Origin: Sanderia malayensis | Lineage: Eukaryota > Cnidaria > Scyphozoa > Semaeostomeae > Pelagiidae | DNA: 64,000 bases | Direction: 5' to 3' | Assembly (NCBI GenBank): GCA_013076295.1 | Contig: RQOL01000616.1 | Coordinates: 5,918,392 to 5,982,391 of the forward strand | In this document: in pieces, positions 25,501 to 39,800 of the stretch | Numbering within the stretch: position 1 is the first letter of the stretch | Layout: every line of letters starts with the position of its first letter | Position numbers and translations under genes: made by a program | Notes under the pieces: model-generated | Database searches by the model: none | Told to the model about the DNA's origin: nothing | The model's input: the letters and a program-made list of their open reading frames with translations, nothing else

Positions 25501-26765
25501 TCTTGCATACAATGGTTGTTGGTGAGTGTGCTTGCCAGCCTCTTTAGCATCCTCTGACAGAAGATCTTCCAAGCACAATGCACACTCCTTGATTCTGCAT
25601 CTTGCAAATGCAGCACAAACATGGATGACATGTGCAACTATAGCTTGTTGTATTTCTTCTATCACATCGATTGGGTCCTCTGTATCTTTAGCAATGATGA
25701 CTCGCTTTGAATCACTGAATCTGAAGTTGTGGTCAAAGAAATCCATCAACATGACCATAACTTTATTTTTATGTTTTGCTTCAAACTAAAAAAATGAAAC
25801 AAAACTTCATCAGGCACGAGTGATTTTAAAATTACTTGAGTACATGGTTCTTATTAGTTTCAAGTACCTTTCTTAAAGCTAAAAATTGGAAATCAAAATA
25901 GTGCTAGTTCATTATAGCCCTAAAACATTATTGGGTGATTACCAGGCATGTATTTGTTAAACATTTAGAGAACTAACAAGGTCTTAAAGAAGACAACTGC
26001 TGGTCTATTGAAAACTTGATGCCCTTTGTTCCTTTACATAGAGTAAAGAAATTCTGGAAATATGTACAATATGGTATAGAAATTTCTCACAGTTGAGTAT
26101 GCTGAGAAGAAATTGCTGTCCAACAAAACATCTTTCAAAACTTCTTCATCTACAATAGAAATGTTTTTATTTAAATTATTGGTCGAATTCCATGAGATAA
26201 GAAAACAGATTAATATCAAATCCTTTGAGGGCCATAATTTGTTCAATTATCAAAATAAACAAACAAAAATTGGTCAATGAATACGTCATTCATCCTTACA
26301 TCGTTTCGTGCTAAATGCAACACTGTAGGCTCTCCTTTTTTGATATTCATCAGTAATTGATGGTAGTGACGATGAAGCTATTTCTCCTTTCAGGTAGCTG
26401 TAAATTTCTCCAGAATTGTCGTACATTCTGTGGCTGAACTTGTTTCTTGAAGCCTTCTGTTGTTGTTTGTGTTTACTTCCTTCTTCTTGTTTCTCTTCAT
26501 CTTGAACACCCAATGGGGTAACTTCTTTACCGTCTGATAAAAGACCATCATATGATCCATGAGGCTTGCTTTGTACCAAGTTCATGTCTAAATTCTTCTT
26601 AGAAGATGGGCTGTCACTGCTCTTTCCATGCGTCCCGTTCCTGGAGCCTCCAGCAGGCCTACCTTGCTGTTTCTTGTTGACAGATTTTGGCCGTGGGCTT
26701 TTGGGTCCTTTTCGTCCAGTTTTGGGGGACTTTGGGGGCACAACGCTGTCCCCAGGCTTTAGCAT
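22564..26765 (-). CDS. NSUN7: NSUN7-type putative RNA m5C methyltransferase
   Basis: Seven coding exons on the minus strand: 26300-26765 (start MLKPGDSVVPPKSP, a basic Pro/Lys/Ser-rich leader), 26091-26149, 25292-25785, 24776-24926, 23579-24046, about 23078-23224 and 22564-22785 (stop). The order and wording follow human NSUN7: VLKDVLLDSNFF, VMLMDFFDHNF, CRIKECALCLEDLL, PLYARVNTMKAS, DKSKYVTVEVMKSLL, FINIAHNDERFKKVRIIM, GVVNPVDFVLQEG, HALKFTHVQSV, MNGCFIALL, EVLERASKKGL, then a Lys/Asp-rich tail. NSUN enzymes methylate cytosine-5 in RNA using a Pro-Cys motif IV and a Thr-Cys motif VI. Here motif IV is NVPCSKSG, with its Cys present, but motif VI reads YFTSSDS, so the nucleophile position is Ser. 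The N-terminus could extend into an upstream exon: an acceptor lies 5' of the Met, with open frame between. Confidence 0.88.
23367..23394 (+). other. G-rich tract with quadruplex potential
   Basis: Four runs of three or more G (4, 5, 9 and 3) are separated by 1-4 base linkers in an NSUN7 intron. On the transcribed RNA it is C-rich, so any G-quadruplex would form in the + DNA strand only. Confidence 0.5.
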
Positions 26766-27893
26766 GGTTCTTTTATTCAATTTATCTGTTCTGAAAAGAA
26801 GAAAGAGCAATGCAACTTGATGATACTACCTTGACACTTGGCATGCTTCGAGTGCTTTGGATTTCATTCTAACTTTTGTTGTTAAAACAACTGCTTAAAC
26901 ATTACCAAGACAACAGTGTGGTTTTATTTATCCACAAAACCAACAAAACTTCAATAGTTTGTTTTTATTATTGTCTAAAGTCAACTTACATGTCTGTGTT
27001 GTGTGCCAAGAGTAACCCAATGGATTGTTCAAGCAAAATGTGCAGGAATAAAGAAATGACGACTAATTATCTCAAACATTCTCCAAGAAAATATTGACGT
27101 CTTCACAAAGTTCAAAAAGTAAAACCGAAAAACCAGTTTGCGCAAATTGAGGTCTCGCGGCTGCAAAAACTGTTGAAAATTAAAACATCTTCTGCGTCAA
27201 ATTAGCAAACTTCATTTTGAAGATAATGTTTTTATTGTACAGGCATCACCGCAAAATAAAGCTGCAAAACAACTCTAAACAAAGGGATTATTATAGTTGG
27301 AGAAAATTGTAAGCGCAATAACAACGTCTTTGTTTGAAAAAAGCGATTTAGAATATATGATATTCAAACGTACACTAATTCAGATAAAGAATTACTAACA
27401 ATTCGATTATTATAAACCCTATAAATTGTTATAAAAATATTATATAAATGCAGCATGACAGATAATGTAATGCATTTGTTGTAGTTATACAGCTTTGCGA
27501 GGCTAAAAAGATAAATTCTTAAAAATTTACAACACTCGAACTCGAGACAAAGCTAAAACTATATGTTTAAAATAAAACGATTCATATACATTATAAAACA
27601 GCTACCATGAGCAGAACAAATATAAATTGCTAAATAAACTTTCGAGTCTACAAGTAAATATATTTGTATAAGAGCCTAATAAGGTTAACGCTTTGTATAA
27701 GTACATACAATTGTAATGGGATGAAGAAAAGTATAGCATTGCAATATGTCGGCAATGAAGCTAAGCGACTATAATGTATGTAGCATAATATGATAATGAT
27801 TACATGTTAGCTCAAATATAAAAATTAAAAAATACATGAAAAAGTATTCATACCAATTTGCTAAGGAGAAAGCAGCCTTCTTCTTGAGTAGAG
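26766..27893. other. Intergenic, NSUN7 upstream and LIM-gene 3' end
   Basis: Very AT-rich. It should contain the NSUN7 promoter and the 3' UTR of the LIM gene. No coding exon or structured element seen. Confidence 0.4.
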
Positions 27894-30800
27894 CTACACT
27901 TCAGACAGCTTGTCACCTAAAAAATAAAAAGAATGGTTATCGAATATCTACGATAACCATGTTATACTACACCGTGAAATCACGGTATAACGAGCATCTC
28001 CCCCCCAAATAAAACGAACACCCCCAGTATACGGAGCAAGCAACTGGTCCCTTGAACTGTTTCGTCACCCTACAAATTACCCTCTTTTTCATGAGCTCCA
28101 TGAAAATGAGTCAGTACTGTAAACCTAACAAATTTCGATTCAGGAAACTTACCATTCGTCGAGAAGCAATTAGTGCAATGGAGGCTATCACCAAGAAGTC
28201 TCACTTTGAAATTCTTCATCACTTTCTTCATGGTCATCAATGCAATGCCACATACAACACAGTTGAAGCAAAGAAGATGCCAAAAAACATCCTTGCCATT
28301 AATACTCATCGATGCCTTTTCACGTATCAAGCTATTGCAGGCGGCACAACGAACTCGCTGTTGAATGTCAATGTGAACAAGTCTTGCATCGAATAGCATT
28401 TCATCGTCTTGGACATTCTCTCCAATCGACGTCATTGTGATTTCGTCATCAGAAAAATAAGCACGTGGCGAACACATGGCCACGCCATAATTCTCTCTGC
28501 TGCGATTGAGAGCATCATCATAATCATGATCAGAGAAATATCCAATCGGTTTCACTTGGTTCACAGGTTTCCCTTTTAATATGTCATCTGTTTCTCGATT
28601 TGGCTTCTCGGCCACAACGATTGTCCGATCCTGTCTTGGATCGTCAATCGGGCTTGACAGGGATTTCGGATTCGACGATGAAGATGAACTGCCCCGCTTG
28701 TTGTACCTCACAGCGACTGACGTGATGTGGTATGTCCTCATTTTGCCGTCACATTGTTCCGAGAAAACCCGTTCATTCTTGAGATGATCGAGACCTTTGG
28801 CTACTTCATGTGGGCCTCCTTTATTGCTTGACTTCTGTTCACCTGAAACATCCGTACCACTGTCACTTCTTCTCGATGAATGTTGATTGGATTCTTTAGC
28901 CGAACCACTGTCACCCCAATTTTCATGGTTCTCGGCAGAGCTGGAGCCACGGCTCGAACGATGAGAATCTCGGTTCGAGTGTCGATGCTCGTGATCAGAT
29001 GCACGAGAACCGATCTCGGGGCCGTGTGATCTCTTTTGATAAAGATTCGCCTTTTCATTTACAATAATTTTGTCTTTATACTTTACTTGTTCACGTCTAT
29101 CGTAATCTTCATACCCCCTCTGTCTCTGATCAACCACATTGCTTCTTCCTATTCCTCCATCATAGTTATACAGCGCATTGACATCTCCATTTCGCATTTC
29201 CAAAGCACCAACATCCGAGTAACGATTCTTTGCTTTCGACTGTTTCGCATGATCTGAAGGCGGGAACGAGTACCTCTTGGTACCTTTCGAGTCCACTTGA
29301 TCTGAATTCTTCCCATTAAACGACTTTTGTTTCAAATAGATTTGCATCCCTCTGTCTCTTGAAGGGGGTTTTTTCTCAAAATCAAGCGCATGCGCATCTC
29401 TCTCCTTGCTTTGCTTGGCTCTCTCTTGTCTCTCTGCAAGTTTAACCAGCCTGTCTGCTTCTTTCGCAAGAAATGTCTCTTCAGCCAAACGCAATTGCTC
29501 CAACTGGTCACTTCTCTTCGTTTCACTGTCAACCTTGGCAAACTTTCCCTTCTCGTGCTCTCTTCGTAGTTCTGCGATCTTCTTTTCCTTCTCTGTATCA
29601 TATGCCAGCGTGATATCTCTTTGCTTTTTCTCTTGCGATTCCCTCCATCTTCTCAACTCCACCTGCCTGTTCCAAAACTGTTCCTCTTCCTTGATCAGAC
29701 CGATCAATTCTTCCGACAACCCAAGAGATTTTGCGAACTCTGTGTTGTCTACAGATATTATATCAGCTAACAGTTCACTTCTACTGCTCGAGGAAAGTCT
29801 ACGATCACTGAGATTGTCTCTCACATCTCTGTAGTAGCTTTCTTTTCTTCTCAAATCTCTGCTACCTCTTCTTCCATCTTCTTGTGAACCCTTCTCTCCA
29901 ATTTCATTTTCATCCTTGTCTCTGCTTTCTCTTCTATCTCTGTCTCTGCTTTCCCTTCTATCTCTGTCTCTGCTTTCTCTATCTCCGTCTCTAAATTCCC
30001 TTCTATCTGTTTCTCTGGTTCTTCTTCTATCTTTTTCCACACTTCCTCTTCTATCCTCGCCTTTTCTTTCTCTTCTATCATATTCCCTAATTTCTTTTTG
30101 TTCATCATGTATGTACCTATCCTTTTCCTGTGATCTTGGCGATTTATAGCCCCAGTTTCCATCCTGCATTTCTGGCTTTTCCGGTGTAGTAACTTTGTTG
30201 TTAGATATTTCACTATTCGATCTAATTCGAATCTTTGCACTCTTAATACTTCTATCTGCAACAAAAAATACCAATAAATTAATAGGTGGGGCTGTCCTCA
30301 AAACAACACCACTTCTAGACACACCGCGGAAGCTCTATTAAGCCCTAGGGGAGATATTACTTAATTTTCGGTGTTCCAAAGGGAGGGCTAACTAGAGACG
30401 GGGCTTAATGAGAGGGAGGCTAAAAAGAGCTATTACGATTATTGAGTTTCTCCATCTTAACACAATGCATCAGTATTACTAAGCCTAGTTCAGCCTGGCA
30501 TTATAATCATTTACACAGGTATGAATGCATGTTGTGATACCAAAACTATGCGCACGCAATTTCTTACCAGATGCCCTGGAGTTTACTCTAACAATGGCTT
30601 TCTTCTCACTCTGTCTCGTGACGTCGCCAGATGTTGGCCTGGAAAATACGTTGATTTTCATGCTTTGCGACTTCTGCCTCGTCGGTGACGTAGCAGAAGC
30701 ATCAGCAGTAGGTTCCTCAACTGCATGCGAGGCTGACTTGACAACGAGGCTTTTGGAAGTCTGTGGCGGGATTTCAGTGGGCTCTGTCGTCAACTTCTTC

Positions 30801-33800
30801 GAATAATCATATCTAATTTCTGCAAGAAAACAATATTGAATGACGACGTTAATTACAAAAATAATAATCGAGACACATTATGTTTTCAATTAACACGCCT
30901 ATTTATCTTACCCTTGGATAATAACCATGATTGCAATGGCAATAAAGCGTAAATTGTTAATCAACCCTCCCCCACGCTAGCACACGTTAATCCATATATG
31001 ACTAAAGAGTTCTTGTTGTACTATACCAGATATATGCACACATGACAAATCCTTTTCAAGGGCATTAACTTCAACATTACACCCCGACTGTGGCATGATA
31101 ATATCTCATATTAAATTGTGAGAAGAGACCAGTTGTTAAAGCAACATCGCTTCAAATCACTTCTGAACAAATTTAATTGTCAATGCATTTTACTGAATAA
31201 AACAATAAAAATTAAACTCATCCTCACCATTATTAAAAGGATTAGGTGCATTTTCTCTGACTTTCGATGGCAAAGATGATTGTCCATCTTCAACCTCAAC
31301 TGTTTCTCGCTTCAGGGGTTGAACCCAAGCCTTAGGTGGACTATTTACTTGTCTTTTTGGAAATTCGACAATAGGAGCAGTATTAGCGTATCGGGTTGGT
31401 GAATACTGTTGCTTTGTACTCGAAGTTACAATATTCATTTTCGTCGTGTTCGGTTCCCGGGCACTCATTCTGTGAAACGATTCTGATTTGCCGCGCGATT
31501 CTGACTTGCCGCGCGATTCTGATTTGGCGCGCGGCTCAATTGCGACGGGTTTCTTTCTGTGATTCTCTTCAGATCGTGACCTCTCCATGACAAGAGATTT
31601 TCCCTGACAAACAAACAAAAATAAGGAATACAAATACCCCAAATATCCCATAAGCACTACAATCATTTAAACTGGTCAATTTATATCGTCCACATTAAAT
31701 TGCTCATTCAATGTTAGGTTATATTAAAATGTTCGAAGAGAATGGCATCCCAAACATTATCCATATATTCCACCTCATTCCACCTCGTTTAAACAAGGCG
31801 CATATAGGCATTTAGCATACCAAACTCTGCCCTTCTTAATATTATTCATTCTGCATTATATCAAAAGAGCAGAGTACGATATTATCCAGATTATCTATTT
31901 AGTATGTCAAGTATTAGACAGGGAATTTCTTGTAACCATCTAGCAAACTAGGTAACTGAAATTTTTAAAGGGGATTCCATTTCTATGATGTTTAACTGTT
32001 AATTTAAGCCGGGGTAACATTCTGAAAAATTTGGGGTTATCACATGATCGATGACGTAATATCACGTGGTAAGTTTAAAAAAAGTTTTCTTATTTATATA
32101 AACCAATTACTTTATCTGAAAGAGCTTGTCATCCTGAGCAAAAAAGTATATTACACCAACATGATTTGACTTCTGACAACGCTGTAAAATCCGTCTGAAA
32201 CATATGTGACGTCATCAAAATGGCTGCCATGACGGTTTTCCAAATGTTTGTTTTATACATTTAACCACCAGAGCAACGGAAGTTTTAGAATGAAAATGGC
32301 TTCTTGGGGTAATTAAATATGCAGAAAAACATGAGGTGGGTTATAAACTTGAAATTGGCCTCAATTTCATCTAAACAGGGGGTCATTTGGGTCCAGATCC
32401 TTTGCGAGGTTGTTGATTAATATTTCTGTGAATACAATATAGATTCGGTTCTTGTGAGTAGTTTGAAAAGCTGAATCGCAAAGTAACTCACATCCATACT
32501 CTCCAAAATTTCTTGAATGACTCCGTCAGAGCACAGTCCTTTTGCAAAACTCTTAATTGTAGCAAACAAAACATGATGGGATTGCTCTCTACTCTCGCCT
32601 GGCTATCTATTACCAAAAATCATTGACTGATAGGCGCACTTCGGGCGCTGCATTCGCTACGCTCATGTCCTATTCTCCCCCCCCCTCATTTACAATGCCT
32701 TTGAGCCACACACGTAGAAGCATCACCGTCCCATTTCCACCCATTTCCTTCGAAATTCAAATGCTCCATGTTTTCCTGGCAACATCTTACCCAATGAAAT
32801 ACTTGGTAGTGAACGTGCATGATGGCGTGTTCAACAGAATCTGGATCGGGAGGGAGAGATGATGATGATTTTGACTTCATTGCTTTATATAATCGGACTC
32901 TTTTGCGAGTAGGCGGATCCGTGTGTGCAATTTTTTGCCGCTATAGGCGGCTAAAAAAGACCCTTAATGGCGTTGATCCTTTTTCAAAAGATCACTCCAA
33001 ATCCTTATCGACGGCATCAAAATCGACCGGCTTGTTGTAAATGACATGTTGGGTGCAGCAAGCATTGGTGGAAAGATTTTTTCCGCTTTTTTTCAAGAGA
33101 GACTGGTAGCGGGGTCAGTCAGTTTCTTTGATCCTATTAAAAGAGTCAAGTTCAACACAGGTATTGCTAAAAAAAACAAGTAGGCGTCAGTTACCTCCGA
33201 CCTTTACTAGGAAACCAAAAGAAGTTAGAAGAAAAGGCAAAAGAAATTATGACGAGATGAATGCAGATGAAGCTGATGCAGAATTAACTAATAGTGAGTC
33301 TGAGACCCCTAAGGCTAAGAAAAAGGAAAGATCGAGAACAACGGAAAAGGAATCGAAGAGTACGACGGGGATGTTGAACTGACATGTAGTGATGATTCAT
33401 CCCATGTGGAACATTTCGAGAGTGAGTGGGAAATTTCAGATTTCTCCTCAAGTGATGACTCTGGGGAAGAATGGATGCCCTTCTAGCTCACAAACTAGCA
33501 TGACGATTGGTTTCTATTATTGTTTTGCTTTTACATTCATAATGTTTTGTTTGCTACAATTAAGAGTTTTGCAAAAGGACTGTGCTCTGACGGAGTCATT
33601 CAAGAAATTTTGGAGAGTATGGATGTGAGTTACTTTGCGATTCAGCTTTTCAAACTACTCACAAGAACCGAGTCTATATTGTATTCACAGAAATATTAAT
33701 CAACAACCTCGCAAGGGATCTGGACCCAAATGACCCCCTGTTTAGATGAAATTGAGGCCAATTTCAAGTTTATATCCCACCTCATGTTTTTCTGCATATT

Positions 33801-36800
33801 TAATTACCCCAAGAAGCCATTTTCATTCTAAAACTTCCGTTGCTCTGGTGGTTAAATGTATAAAACAAACATTTGGAAAACCGTCATGGCAGCCATTTTG
33901 ATGACGTCACATATGTTTCAGACGGATTTTACAGCGTTGTCAGAAGTCAAATCATGTTGGTGTAATATACTTTTTTGCTCAGGATGACAAGCTCTTTCAG
34001 ATAAAGTACTTGGTTTATATAAATAAGAAATTTTTTTATAAACTTACCACGTGATATTACGTCATCGATCATGTGATAACCCCAAATTTTCCAGAATGTT
34101 ACCCCGGCTTAAATTAACAGTTAAACATCATAGAAATGGAATCCCCTTTGAAAATTTCAGTTACCCAGTTTGCTAGATGGTTACAAGAAATTCCCTGTCT
34201 ACAGTGCATGATATGGATATGTGGTAAACTTTGCTCCGGGATCTAACAAGATGAAACGTGTTGTAAAAAAATACATGTTGTTAAAGTATCATGATATCAA
34301 ATGAGCGAAGCCCCTGTCAACCAGTCATCTCAATTCCCTCCAATGACTGATGTGATGTTGGCTTACTTTGCAGCAAACCTTATGTCATAAAATTGCACGA
34401 CAAATGATGCTAAAATTAGCAGAATTGTCATGTTTGTAGACCAATTTGAACATGTTTACAACAAATTCGATATCCTTGACTCTTTTAAATCTGATCATTA
34501 AAAAATGAAAAATTATCCGATCCTATGATCCACTTCCGAGACCAGTTTCCCTTGGAAACTAACCTTCTTTTACATTTTAACAATTTATTAGGCTCCATTC
34601 TAATAAGGACAATTTGACTTATCCAAAGGAACATATCTCAAGCGTAAAAACAGATCCATTACCAATGAAAGTGGCTTAACATCTCCTGAATCACTTCCAA
34701 AACGAAAATGATTAGAATTCGTGTCTAGGCCACATATGAAATAGATGATACTAAACGATAATTGTTATTACAAATTTAATTGCATATTACCACGAATTCA
34801 CTGCAATCATTTGAGCAGTTAGTTATCATATCATCAATATATTTCATGTTATTGAAGTCCATCCTCTCCAAATAATCAAGAATCATCTAATGGTATAATG
34901 TTTATAGCAAAGTGTGTGCAATTGCTTATATGATATATAAGCACTTACACATTGCATATATAATTTCACATGTTTTATTCAATGTGGTGAAACCATCCTC
35001 GTGTGTAATTCTATATTTTCCTTTGTTTGAAAATTGTATCACTACTTTAAGATTATTGCAGACCAGCTGGACTATTTCACGACAAAACTAAAAACAGTCA
35101 ACTGGCCGATTAAAGAATTTTATTGGTAATAATAATTATTCTAATTGGTTCCTCGTAGATTTGAGAGGGACTGAAACAAGTTTGTCCCAAAGCAGCAATA
35201 ACGTAATAACTTCAAACACGGACGAGGTTTGTAACCAGAGACAAACTCGTTAATGAAAACGGCTTTTTCATCTTGACCAGCTCAAATATTTACCAAGCAA
35301 AGAAAAGGACTTAACAATTCTTTTCTTACCATTCCCGTTGTGTTTGCCATCTTTTCGAATCGCTTCTGCCTCTCCCTGACATCCACTCTGCTCAGACGAA
35401 GCTCTTCAGCACCCATTTTGTCACGCCCTCCTCCTCTAGCTGTTGTACTCTTTCCTTCTTCTCCCATAGAGCCATATCGTTTGGGTTCTTTGCGCTCAGA
35501 CAGACGTCTGTTGGTCATTTTTTCGCTACCAAAAGCTGTGACTCTCACTGTAGCGATGTTTGCACTCTCGCGAACCTATGAGACATAAACCATCGTTAGT
35601 CAAGTAAAAACAACATACAAACACACTTACAAATCACACCGTCTTGCAGTTTTAGAAACGATCAAGTACAGTGCAAGCAATGCCAAAAGGCTTCCAACTA
35701 TCGTGAATCTCCATGCATAGTTGGTTTACCAGTTGCGAACCTTTTCAATAAACCCTTGATAACCTCTGTTTTCGAGTTGACTAACTCAAGTGTTCGCATA
35801 CAATATATTCTAAAGCCCTGCTTCTCCAACCTTGACTTGAGCCTCGGGACGTAATGACAATTAATTAACAATACTTACTCGACTGTTTGACCGTAAAGCC
35901 TAAAATGAGCGAGTAACAGCAAGGGCAGACATGCAAGAAACCATATATATGGAGTCACATCGTGGACAAAAGTCGATACTGCTTCTTCATGTCGTTCTTT
36001 GTGAATCGTGTCGTGATTCTTCGTGAGTCATGTCGTATTCATTCGTGAATCGTGTCGTGATTCTTCGTGAGTCATGTCGTGATTTGCTGCCACCTTAACG
36101 ACTCGACTCACGAAGATTTTTAATGACCGTGTCATGTCTCACCGATCACTTGCATCAGATTGATCGTGATCAGTCAGAATCAATACTGATTCTCTACAAC
36201 TGCAACAACATTTCAATCACATCAGCACGTACGTGTTTTAAAAAATGGATGACAAGGATTAACAACAACAAGGATCGAGTGGCTTCCATTCTGAGAAATG
36301 CTCTTAGAGAGTTGGAGGGCATAAACTCTAATGAAAATTAACCTCGTCTACCACCTCCACCTCTTTCAACTGGCCTTCCACGACCAACTTTGGGTAGAAA
36401 TGCTGCTTCTCAAGATTTTAGGTAGGCTACCTAACTAGCTTATTTTTTATGCAAAGCTACCTGTTTTTAAATGGATAGCGTGAAATGCCTTCCTGCAGTT
36501 TACAATAACCTTCCTGCAGTTTACAATAACCTTCCAAACTTGCTGTTCTACATTTTTGTTTTATATTGTTTTGTTCACAATTTTTAGGAATGCATTTCCA
36601 AGTTTGGCTGCAGGAGGAAAAAGGCCCCTTCCAACCAAAAGAACAAAAAAAATTGTTTTCTACTCCTAGAACATTTTTTCAACCAAAGGAGACATGGACA
36701 AAATATTTTTGCTTGCTGCCAAACCCAACAGATGACAAAGTTCCATCATTCCTTGAGCTGAACAAGATGAACAGAATGGAAGCCACTCGATCCTTGTTGT

Positions 36801-39800
36801 TCTTATAATACAAAACAAATCCAATAATACAACTCATCCCGTTGATTCAAATAATATGCCTTAATTAATATGCCTTAAATTGTTATTGTTGTTATTACCT
36901 ATTATTATTATTACTATCGATTTTCTTTAATTTTAATTCATTTTTCATTGATTATTCTTTTCTTTTATTTTATCTTTTTTTGTCATTATGGGCTGATCTT
37001 CTACTTAATATCTTTATTATACATTTGAAACATATTTGTGTATATTTTACTTTTATCTATTTTTAACACGTCACTGAGGTCATATGGCTTCGATAGCTCT
37101 TTTCAGAGATCTTTCCATATGTCCTTCAGCAATAACTTTGTAAATTGATGTAATACCTATATTCTTCTCTGTTTGATTAAAAGTTAACTTAAATATTCAT
37201 TATATCGTTTTTTCGTATCATTGTAATTAAATATTGTTATTGTTGAAAAATACATGAAATTGGAAATTGGAAATTCTTATCCTTGTCCTCCATTTTTAAA
37301 AAAACGCACGTGCTGATGTGATTGAAATGTTGTTGCAGTTGTAGAGAATCAGTATTGATTCTGACTGATCACGATCAATCTGATGCAAGTGATCGGTGAG
37401 ACATGACACGGTCATTAAAAATCTTCGTGAGTCGAGTCGTTAAGGTGGCAGCAAATCACGACATGAATCACGAAGAATCACGACACGATTCACGAATGAA
37501 TACGACATGACTCACGAAGAATCACGACACGATTCACGAAAAACGACATGAAGAAGCAGTATCGACTTTTGTCTACGATGTGACTCCATACATATATGAT
37601 GGTCCCTTGCATGTCTCATGATACAGGGCTAAAAGGCTCAGTCTATGGTTTTCAAGGGTTAAACATTGGTGAAAGTATTATATTTTTTGGCTGCATTCAC
37701 ATGTCATGTATGGGTTGCCAAGGTGGTTTTCTGGGATTTGCAGCAAGTCCATAACGAGGCACGTGCTTAAAGTACATACATGGACAAAAAGTCAACAGAT
37801 ATTCATGCATGAACACACGAATTCAACACTGTACCAGTTGGTGGAGCAAACAGAGAGCTGCCCCGGTAGTCCCAATAATTTTCCACCGAAGGATATTACT
37901 TATAATACCCTAAGCTATCTGGGCACTGATACGTGACACAAAAAAGTACGTTTATACTGGATGGTCACCTGATAGCTGTTGTCATAGCTACCACATGGCT
38001 ATGATAGTGGTTATCAATGTGGGCTCAGTTGGTATAACCCCATAGCCCCCAAAATTCTGGGTACTTATGGTAATGTCACATTGTTGATAACGAGACTTGA
38101 ACACAAATACCCACGAATATATTGCTTTGTTGTTAACCAAAATGTATTCTATATGTAATCTACATACCATGTTGAAAAGTTGACTTGTATAGACGAAAAC
38201 CTTTCCTACGAAACAAAAGCAGCAGGTTATAGTACGACCACGTCTATGTCACCATGAAACAGCAATGAGAAGCCAGCAACCAACTCAGCAACACATAAAC
38301 GGAATGAAAAGTGGAACATATGCAAATCACGCAGAAGAAAACACTATCGATACTTGATCAATCTGCAATGCATGCTCTGATACCACACAAAGGAGTTTAG
38401 AGGCAGGGATACTATAGTAAAGAGACACGAGCTGAGACCATAAAGAGCAAATTCATATGTGGTTATAAACTACCTTGTTTTCTTCTACATGCTGATGAAA
38501 AGCTTCTTCGATCACTTTAAAAAGCCGAGTTTGACTTTGTCTCTAAAAGAAAAAAACAGAATCTTATGAACACTTGTCTTGATCTGTATACTCACAGAAG
38601 AGCTGAGACAAGAAACGAAAGACTATTGCTGGCTGTCCTTTGGACTGAAACATTTTGTACATGTGATTAATGATTTAATACCCGTAAATGCAAGGAATTC
38701 GATCTGTGTACTGAACGACATGTGGCCACAAGCAAAACCTATTTAGCGAAATGAGGCTTCTGTTTGTCAAGATTGCGTTTAACACAACAGTCTTCACGAC
38801 AAACTAGAGGCGTTTCACTTAGAATTGCTTTACGTAATGACGACGAATGAACTACATAAAATATAGCTTGCCACTGCTGTAGATATGATTTGAGATTGAC
38901 AATTGCTTCGACCTCATATGATTATGAGTATGATTATGACTATAACTGTAACTGTGACAATGACTGATGTGGTAAAACGTCACGAATATACTATGTACGA
39001 ATACATATATTGATAACGTTTTATTGTTGAAACATTTTGACCATAAGCAAGACCTTGATTACGCAGAGTGGCAAAGTTGTTGATGTAATCCATCACACTG
39101 TGGCTTCGAGTGAGTCAAAGTGTGACTAGAGGCAATGAATGAGAAAACGGAGACAAGTATAGTCAACACATATGAACAAATGATACCACTTACATTCATT
39201 AATTCAAAACTTCAAGAATTCCCCTTGACAAAACTCACAAGAGTTGAAAGTGACTTCAACAAGTTATCAGGAAACTGGAAATATGACCACAGTATTTGCT
39301 TTTCACAATAAGTCCAACAAAACACGGAACAACGAATGAAGCATATATTTGCTCTGCAATTCACAAATGACACACAGTTGCATTGTTTTGGTCCATTCAT
39401 GCAAATGCAACACAACACCACAGCATTGCAAACGCCTTACTATCGTCAGCTATTAAACGCCTGCCTGCTTCTTATTTATTTTCCAGCATCCAGACAAGGC
39501 GTTTAATTGAAAGAGAAGACTTTTATTATTGAAAGTCATCCCGATTGCTTATTGAAGGAGGGGGCGCATAAACGATAGAATGAAACCAAGAGTGTACACA
39601 AGGTGATGACTTGTATAATATTGTTATCATACGCAAGCAAAAATAGATAACTGGGCGTGAAGTACTTTGCGGCGAAGTAAATTTAGCCATCACAGAAATA
39701 TCAATAAACAGTCATCCTTTCATTGCAAAGCAAAGACTAGGCCCAGAGTGCAATTGAAATTTCAGTATTCATATTTTCTCCAAAATCTGCGGAGACTTAA

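Noticed and set aside
29406..29834. Plus-strand Ser/Leu-rich frame of 142 codons
   Set aside because: Antisense shadow of the charged coiled-coil region of the LIM protein.
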